Shown here in pieces: positions 57,973 to 64,000 of a DNA stretch of 64,000 nucleotides; position 1 is the first letter of the stretch, and every line of letters begins with the position of its first letter. The translations under genes and the position numbers were made by a program. Origin of the DNA: Cherax quadricarinatus (lineage: Eukaryota; Arthropoda; Malacostraca; Decapoda; Parastacidae); contig NC_091300.1 in the NCBI RefSeq assembly GCF_038502225.1, forward strand, positions 45,608,080-45,672,079. The letters are read 5' to 3'. Under the pieces are notes generated by a model. It did no database searches, was not told where the DNA came from, and saw only the letters and a program-made list of their open reading frames with translations.

Positions 57973-60900
57973 TCAGAGTTTGTGGAGTAAATCAGTCGTT
58001 GTCAAGAAGTCAATGAGAGAGTCAGGATTAAAGGAGGGTCCATCAGCAAGAAGGGAAGGTAAAGAGAGAGTAGTAGAACGAAGACGACGTTGGAGGTAAA
58101 TTCTGCGTGCTCGTTGATAGAGAGGGCAGTCTAACAGAATGTGGCTAATCGATACTGGAACTTGACACTGCTCACAGAGAGGAGCAGGGTGCCTTTCCAT
58201 GAGATACCCATGAGTAAGACGAGTGTGGCCAATGCGAAGGCGGGAGAGAGTGGTCTCCCAACCTCGGCACTGATGACAAGAAGACGGCCAGTAACCTATG
58301 CTCGGTTTAATAGAATGAAGTTTGTTACCGAGCAGAGTTGACCAACGTTGTTGCCAACGGGTGCGAAGGTGGGTAGCTATTGTAGCAAAATAGTCAAGAA
58401 ATGGGACACCTCGATAGGAAATTGGTAGGTCATGTACTGCTGACCGCGCAGCAGTGTCTGCCTGTTCATTGCCCTGTATGTCGACATGACCAGGGACCCA
58501 ACAAAAAACAATATCTTTATGTTTGGTAGAGATACGGCGTAGCCAAAGTTGGATACGGAGAACTAGGGGATGAGATGTATCAAATTTTCGTATAGCCTGT
58601 AGAGCACTAAGGGAGTCTGAGACTACTACAAATGATGACATAGGCATAGATGCGATACGAATAAGTGCTGCAAGAATGGCATACAGCTCAGCAGTAAAAA
58701 TGCTAGCTGAAGATAGTAAATGTCCCCGCACGACGCTGTCCGGAAACACTGCTGCGAATCCGACGCCGTCTGAAGACTTAGAGCCATCTGTGTACACAGC
58801 AGTGGCATGAGAATGGGAATGGAAGTGATCAAGAAAAAGAGAGCGGGAAGCCACCGTAGGCAGTTGAGCTTTCGAGCAAGGGAGTGAGAAAGAACAGACC
58901 CGAACAGCTGGAACTTCCCAGGGGGGTAGGGAAAAGTGAGATGCTACATGAACATATAAAGGTGGTAACTGAAGGGAAGACAAGAGTGAATGTAGGCGAA
59001 GAGAAAAGGGACGGAGCAAACAGGGGCGGCGAACGAATAAAGAATGTCTACTAATATCGGTGACGATTCTATAAATGGAAGGATTGTGTAGATCGTGAGA
59101 GCGTACATAGTAGCGAAGGCAATGGGCATCACGGCGATCAGACAAGGATGGAACATTCGCTTCTGCATAGAGGCTCTCAACAGGGGAAGAGCGAAAAGCA
59201 CCAAGGCACAAACGTAAACCTTGGTGATGGATAGAGTTAAGGCTAGAGAGAGTAGCAGGAGAGGCCGCGGAATAAATCTGGTCACCATAATCGAGTTTCG
59301 ATAAAACGAGGGCTGAATGTAGGCGAAGCAGAGTTCGACGATCAGCTCCCCAGGAAAGATGAGCAAGGGTTTTAAGAAGGTTTAGCCGGCTGTGACAAAT
59401 TGCCTTCAGAGAGGTTATGTGAGGTTTCCAGGATAACCGACGGTCAAAGAGAAGGCCTAGAAACCTGACTGTATCACGTTCGGGGATACGGGAGCCATAG
59501 AGGTACAAAGGATGATCGGAGATAACAGAGCGTCTAGTGAAAGTAATTTGGTGAGTTTTGGTACTTGAAAATTTAAACCCATGCGTGGTGGCCCAAGTGG
59601 AAACACGGTCGACCGCATGCTGGAGAGAAACTGCAATAAGATGACAGTCAGCGCCTGCACAAGCAATAGCGAAGTCATCAACATAGAGTGATGACCAAAC
59701 ATTGGGTGGAAGAACAGAGGCCAAATCATTTATAGCAAGGAGAAAAAGTGTTGTGCTTAGAACACATCCCTGAGGGACACCTTCAGCTTGGACGAAGTCC
59801 GGGGAAAGAACATTATTGACTCGAACACGGAAATGTCTGTCAGTTAAAAAGTTCTTAAGGAAGGATGGTAGATTGCCTCGGAGGCCTAAGGAATGGGCCT
59901 GGGCCAAAATATTATACCTCCAAGTTGTGTCATATGCCTTCTCAAGGTCAAAAAATATGGCAATAACTGAGTGATTATTCGCAAAGGCATTACGAACATA
60001 CGTATCCAAGCGAAGTAAGGGGTCTATGGTAGAACGACCCTTACGAAAGCCATATTGACTAGCGGAGAGACTGTTGTGTGTCTCTAAATACCACATTAAA
60101 CGTCGATTTACGAGACGTTCCATCACTTTGCAAACTGCACTAGTAAGAGCGATGGGGCGATAGTGGGAGGCATCATGTCCAGTAGTACCCGGTTTGCGGA
60201 AAGGAAGAACAATGGCAGATTTCCACAGCTGGGGAAGAACTCCTTGTGCCCAAATAAGATTGAAGAGGTGTAAGAGGACTACAAGGGCTGACCGATGTAA
60301 ATGTTGTAACATACGAATATGAATGTCGTCAGGCCCAGCTGCCGATGATCGGCAAGCTGAGAGCGTTGCCTCCAGTTCTTGAAGTGTAAAAGGCACATTA
60401 TACTGTTCTTCTCTGAGAGAAGAAAAGTCCAAGGGCACTAACTCTCTGGCAGACTTTGAGGAAAGAAACGAGGGGCATAGATGGAGCCCTCGGGAAATAC
60501 GGACCAGATGTGTGCCAAGTTCAATGGCAACGTCGAGAGGGTTTGCTACATCAACACCAGCGACCCGTAGAACAGGAGCTGGGTCAGGAGAGTATTTACC
60601 ACTCAATTTCCTCACTTTTTTCCAGACTGCACTCATAGAAGAAGCAGAGGTGATGGTGGAAACATAGTCTCGCCAACAAGTGCGTTTAGCTTCACGGATG
60701 ACACGGCGAGCGATCGCACGCTTCTGCTTAAAATCAAGAAGTCTCTCAGCGGTTCTATTGTACCGGTACCTGCCCCATGCAGCACGCTTCAAACGTACTG
60801 CACGAGCACAAGCGGGAGACCACCAAGGCACGCACTTCTGAGAATGCCTGCCTGAGGTTTGGGGTATAGAATGAGAAGCTGCGGTATAAACTGACGTCGA

Positions 60901-61674
60901 GAAGATGTGTAGGAGCTCATCAATGGAGGATGAAGAAGGAACCTCACTAAAAGCAGTGAGGTGTGAGTAAAGATCCCAATTTGCCCGATCAAACTGCCAG
61001 CGAGGGCTACGGAAAGGTGGTGAATAGGAAGGAGAAGTAAGAATGATCGGAAAATGATCGCTGTCATGTAAGTCTGGTAGAACAGACCAGGTGAAGTCTA
61101 GTGCAGTGGAGGAAGAGCAGACTGATAGATCGATGCAAGAGAGAGTATGAGTACGAGGATCAAAATGGGTGGGAGTACCCGTATTTAAAACATGGAGGGG
61201 GTGAGAGGCAAAAAAAGCCTCCAACTGAATGCCACGTGAGTCACAATGAGACCCCCCCCAGAGGAAATGGTGGGCATTAAAATCACCAAGTAACAGAAGT
61301 GGTGGTGGTAAGGATGAAACAAGAAAGGCAAAGTCTGGGATAGAAAATGCTCGAGAAGGAGAGAGATATAAAGAACATATTGTAAACCACTTATTCAAGT
61401 GGATACGGGCTGCAGTGTAATGCAGCGATGTATGGACAAATAGTTGACAGTACGGAATATCATTGCGTAGAAGAAGGGCACTTTCATTAAAGGTCCCATC
61501 TGAGAAAGGATCCGAAGAATACAATAAATTATAGCCTGAGATAGGTTGGAAAACAGCCGAGTTTAATTTTGGTTCTTGTAAGCAAGCACCAACAGGGGAA
61601 AACCTGGAAAGCAACATCTGAAGCTCACCCCGATTACCCCTGAGGCCGCGGATATTCCACTGTAAATAGGCCAT
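57973..61674 (-). CDS. I-clade LINE ORF2: endonuclease, reverse transcriptase, RNase H
   Basis: 1233 codons from a true ATG. The endonuclease (1-225) has LQWNIRGLRGN, CLQEPKL and LLLLGDFNAHHFLWGG. The RT (about 470-760) has LPFRKPGTTGHDASHYRPIA, IFFDLEKAYDTTW, GVPQGCVLSTTLFLLAIND and SSLYVDDFAIAC. RNase H (about 950-1085) has VYTDGSKSSDG, FTAELYAILAAL, VVSDSLSALQ and PGHVDIQGNEQAD. A C-terminal zinc site reads CEQCQVPVSISHILLDC. The YVDD box and RNase H with this zinc site place it in the I group. All expected catalytic residues are present. Confidence 0.94.
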   Translation of the reverse strand: MAYLQWNIRGLRGNRGELQMLLSRFSPVGACLQEPKLNSAVFQPISGYNLLYSSDPFSDGTFNESALLLRNDIPYCQLFVHTSLHYTAARIHLNKWFTICSLYLSPSRAFSIPDFAFLVSSLPPPLLLLGDFNAHHFLWGGSHCDSRGIQLEAFFASHPLHVLNTGTPTHFDPRTHTLSCIDLSVCSSSTALDFTWSVLPDLHDSDHFPIILTSPSYSPPFRSPRWQFDRANWDLYSHLTAFSEVPSSSSIDELLHIFSTSVYTAASHSIPQTSGRHSQKCVPWWSPACARAVRLKRAAWGRYRYNRTAERLLDFKQKRAIARRVIREAKRTCWRDYVSTITSASSMSAVWKKVRKLSGKYSPDPAPVLRVAGVDVANPLDVAIELGTHLVRISRGLHLCPSFLSSKSARELVPLDFSSLREEQYNVPFTLQELEATLSACRSSAAGPDDIHIRMLQHLHRSALVVLLHLFNLIWAQGVLPQLWKSAIVLPFRKPGTTGHDASHYRPIALTSAVCKVMERLVNRRLMWYLETHNSLSASQYGFRKGRSTIDPLLRLDTYVRNAFANNHSVIAIFFDLEKAYDTTWRYNILAQAHSLGLRGNLPSFLKNFLTDRHFRVRVNNVLSPDFVQAEGVPQGCVLSTTLFLLAINDLASVLPPNVWSSLYVDDFAIACAGADCHLIAVSLQHAVDRVSTWATTHGFKFSSTKTHQITFTRRSVISDHPLYLYGSRIPERDTVRFLGLLFDRRLSWKPHITSLKAICHSRLNLLKTLAHLSWGADRRTLLRLHSALVLSKLDYGDQIYSAASPATLSSLNSIHHQGLRLCLGAFRSSPVESLYAEANVPSLSDRRDAHCLRYYVRSHDLHNPSIYRIVTDISRHSLFVRRPCLLRPFSLRLHSLLSSLQLPPLYVHVASHFSLPPWEVPAVRVCSFSLPCSKAQLPTVASRSLFLDHFHSHSHATAVYTDGSKSSDGVGFAAVFPDSVVRGHLLSSASIFTAELYAILAALIRIASMPMSSFVVVSDSLSALQAIRKFDTSHPLVLRIQLWLRRISTKHKDIVFCWVPGHVDIQGNEQADTAARSAVHDLPISYRGVPFLDYFATIATHLRTRWQQRWSTLLGNKLHSIKPSIGYWPSSCHQCRGWETTLSRLRIGHTRLTHGYLMERHPAPLCEQCQVPVSISHILLDCPLYQRARRIYLQRRLRSTTLSLPSLLADGPSFNPDSLIDFLTTTDLLHKL

Positions 61675-61718
61675 GATTGGCGATGAAGAAAATATCAGGA
61701 ATCTGTAGGTAAAGGCAC

Positions 61719-63653
61719 CTACGGACTAGAGGGGTTAGAAAAGTCAACGTGTGGTGGCATTGGAAGATGTTCAAGTAGCGAAGGAACGGAGCGTTGCGAA
61801 GAATGGGGTTGTGAAGATGGAGGAGAGGGAAGAGAAGGAACAGGAAGTGAATCAGTGTCCATTGAAGGTTTAGTCTCTGCAATATATTCTGAAATGGCTT
61901 CAAGTGTTTCTGAATTCAAAGATGTATGGGAGACCATATTGGAGATAGGAGGAGGAGGGTGAGTAAAGATTGGGACAGTAATGGACTGTACCAAAGTAGA
62001 GGGGGAGGGAAAAGTGTAAGGGACTGGAGATGAAGTGTGGGGGGGGACAGAAGAGGCAGAAACCTGGGAGGTGACAGAAGAGGGAGAAACTTGGGAGGGG
62101 ACGGGGGTGGAAGGCATAGTACGAGGAGGAGGGTGAATCTCCACACTTGTAATAGAGCCAGAGAGAGGGGAAGAACTAGGTACAGAGACTGGAAAGGTGA
62201 AGTGTGGAGGCGGAAGAAGGGAAGGAAGGGGCAAAGAAGATTTGAGCAATGTGGATTTTTTGGACTTCTGAGTAGAGGGGCGATTGGTATTAGGTGTCGT
62301 ACGAGGTCTTGTCGATACTGGGGCTTGTGAGGAAGGACGCGAAGATGTGAGAACAGACTGAGTTGTAGTCGGGACGTCAGAGCCAAGGACAGCAAAAGGA
62401 TTAGATGCCGTAGTGGCTATGGGAGGGGTAACAACAGAGGAGGCTGCAGAAGATGGGACCCCAGAAGTGGGGGGACGTTTGGAAACACGAGAATAAGAAA
62501 CACGGGGTAGTCTCCCTTGGAGGCGGAGATGAGTAACTGCCATAGCATAAGGGAGACCTTCTGCCTCTTTGAGGCACCGGATTTCACGTTCATTTAAGTA
62601 GACCTGGCAACGGCGGGAGTACGAAGGGTGAGCTTCATTACAATTAAGGCAAGATGGAGGATGACTGCAAGATGTATTAGAATGGTTGTCGGCACCACAG
62701 ACTGGGCATTCGGCCATAGATCTGCAATATTTCGCTGGATGACCAAAACGCCAGCAATTTCTACATTGTTGCGGTGTAGGTATCACCTTTCGAACTTGTA
62801 ACCGATGTCCCGCGACATATACAGAGGACGGGAGTTCTCGGCTGTCAAAAGTTAAACGAGCCACATTGCAAGGGTAACGTCTCCGCCCCCGGGCAGGAAG
62901 GACATAAGTGTCTACTTTGAGGATTGGGAGATCCTGGAGTTCCAGCTGTTCAAAAATGTCATTGCCACATGACTGGAAATTCTGTTGGACTATGGTATGG
63001 GGCAGAATGACAGTACCACTACAAGAATTGAGAGAAAGATGTTTTTCAATAGTGATAGGAGTAGTATCGATATTCGAAAGGAGGGAAAGATCATGAGCTT
63101 GGGTAGCATTCTGGACAGTGACGATGCGCGTACCGCTCTTGAGAGCGTGAAATGAAATATCTCTGCCAACATGACGCAGGAGCGCTTTGGCAATACTATG
63201 GTCAGAAAGGTAGGCAGAAGAAGAAGTTGGTCTTAAAGTAAAGAATTTAGTCCATTGTGTGGTCCGAAACTGAGCGTGGAGAGGGAGTGCTTGACGTGTC
63301 GGTCGTTTCCGAGTAGAATGGGAAGGTAACGACGGAGCATCATCAGGAGATTGACGTTGGCGTTTAGGAGTAGGACCGGAGTTGGTCCGGCATGAAATGG
63401 GTGGGCGATTCGAAAATTGCCGTACCGTAGAGGGAGAAGCCGGAAGCATAGTCAAAGGAGAGCGGAGTTCAGACAAATCGAAGGAGTCAGTCGAAGCCCC
63501 GGTACCTGAAGCGGGTGAGGAAACAGCACCAGCAAGAGGTACAGGGGCATCAGGAGTGTCCGAAGAGTGGTCTAAACACAAGGCAGGGTCAGAATGGGGT
63601 GCGGTATCAAGAAGGGGCCCGGGGGTAGTGGTTTCATGGACTAGGGCTGCCAT
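61719..63653 (-). CDS. I-clade LINE ORF1: gag-like RNA-binding protein with CCHC knuckles
   Basis: About 644 codons from the ATG at 63653 (MAALVHETTTPGPLL); the open frame continues upstream but through a leader-like T-rich stretch, so this ATG is preferred. A serine/proline-rich N-terminus precedes a folded central region (TTQWTKFFTLRP, VARLTFDSRELPSSVYVAGH). Three zinc knuckles follow: CRNCWRFGHPAKYC, CPVCGADNHSNTSC and CLNCNEAHPSYSRRC. The C-terminal third is low-complexity Ser/Pro/Thr. Such proteins coat LINE RNA; that role is inferred from the family. Confidence 0.92.
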   Translation of the reverse strand: MAALVHETTTPGPLLDTAPHSDPALCLDHSSDTPDAPVPLAGAVSSPASGTGASTDSFDLSELRSPLTMLPASPSTVRQFSNRPPISCRTNSGPTPKRQRQSPDDAPSLPSHSTRKRPTRQALPLHAQFRTTQWTKFFTLRPTSSSAYLSDHSIAKALLRHVGRDISFHALKSGTRIVTVQNATQAHDLSLLSNIDTTPITIEKHLSLNSCSGTVILPHTIVQQNFQSCGNDIFEQLELQDLPILKVDTYVLPARGRRRYPCNVARLTFDSRELPSSVYVAGHRLQVRKVIPTPQQCRNCWRFGHPAKYCRSMAECPVCGADNHSNTSCSHPPSCLNCNEAHPSYSRRCQVYLNEREIRCLKEAEGLPYAMAVTHLRLQGRLPRVSYSRVSKRPPTSGVPSSAASSVVTPPIATTASNPFAVLGSDVPTTTQSVLTSSRPSSQAPVSTRPRTTPNTNRPSTQKSKKSTLLKSSLPLPSLLPPPHFTFPVSVPSSSPLSGSITSVEIHPPPRTMPSTPVPSQVSPSSVTSQVSASSVPPHTSSPVPYTFPSPSTLVQSITVPIFTHPPPPISNMVSHTSLNSETLEAISEYIAETKPSMDTDSLPVPSLPSPPSSQPHSSQRSVPSLLEHLPMPPHVDFSNPSSP

Positions 63654-64000
63654 GGTTAGGTTACTCCTTTGCTTTTTGTTTTTAAGAAAAAAAAAGAAAG
63701 AAGAAAAGAAAATAAAAACAAAAAAAAGAATAAAAAAAGGGGGGAGCGGGGAGGAATAGTTCCCAGGAGGAATGAAAGGGCCGGAAATCTCCCTCCGCGC
63801 CCAAGAGGACTCGACACCGCTAGTAGCGCAGATGCAGCATGGAACCCGTGCCATACCCTACCCTTCATGCCAGTAAACCAGCAAGTGAAAGTAAAGAAGA
63901 CGCAGCTGTAATTTTCATGTAGTGCCATAATTTATTAATTGAAAGAACAACGAATCTGACTTGTATTTTTGAGTTGATTTTTTATCTAGAAGATGGGTGT

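Larger units (their letters stand above)
57768..63883 (-). mobile_element. I-clade LINE, full length, both ORFs intact
   Basis: 6116 bases on the minus strand, flanked by the 12-base duplication AGTGAAAGTAAA (57756-57767, 63884-63895). A leader of about 230 bases, ORF1, a 44-base gap, ORF2, a 200-base 3' UTR and an (ATT)n-type tail follow in order. No disabling change was seen, making it a strong candidate for an active element. Confidence 0.93.

Overview
The window is animal nuclear DNA: spliced protein-coding exons on the minus strand sit in a landscape built almost entirely from nested transposable elements. The repeat mix (RTE, CR1/L2-like and I/Nimb-like LINEs, Tigger and piggyBac DNA transposons, one Gypsy element, tRNA-derived SINEs) suggests an arthropod, most likely a decapod crustacean. 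That placement is inferred from the repeats and an arthropod-like host protein; it is not proven.

The one host gene recognised is the replicative helicase subunit MCM5. Six exons encode its first 274 residues and run right to left: ATG at 34188, exon 6 at 623-704, remainder beyond position 1. Short introns (215 and 130 bases) alternate with 5.8, 9.6 and 16.9 kb introns swollen by insertions. The start codon is preceded (at higher coordinates) by E2F-like and NRF-1-like sites and then by a 58-base tandem repeat.

Intron 5 (705-17651) holds RTE copies of two subfamilies in both orientations, a Tigger element, a Tigger MITE and an apparently intact piggyBac whose coding region uses a two-codon first exon. 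Intron 3 (18111-27745) holds a second young RTE copy, broken only by a 450-base deletion derivative of its own family, and a TTAA-flanked element containing a Tigger with 47 perfect copies of a 21-base repeat. Intron 1 (28217-34033) holds a piggyBac-type MITE, a SINE split by a LINE that ends in a 121-base perfect foldback, and an old L2-like LINE.

Upstream of MCM5 (34454-64000) there is no recognisable host gene. A Gypsy element is split into two oppositely oriented parts, 13 kb apart. Matching LTRs, the same 5-base flank and gag coding interrupted at a shared TTTAAG indicate an inversion (or an assembly error) of about 13.5 kb. The inverted block is an I/Nimb-type LINE holding an antisense copy of itself, an intact L2-like LINE and a LINE whose ORF1 carries three CCCH zinc fingers. 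The right end has a Rex1/CR1-like fragment, a decayed hAT/ZMYM1-like coding region and a complete two-ORF I-clade LINE with 12-base target duplications. Several elements here look recently active: RTE-A, piggyBac, the L2-like LINE and the I-clade LINE.
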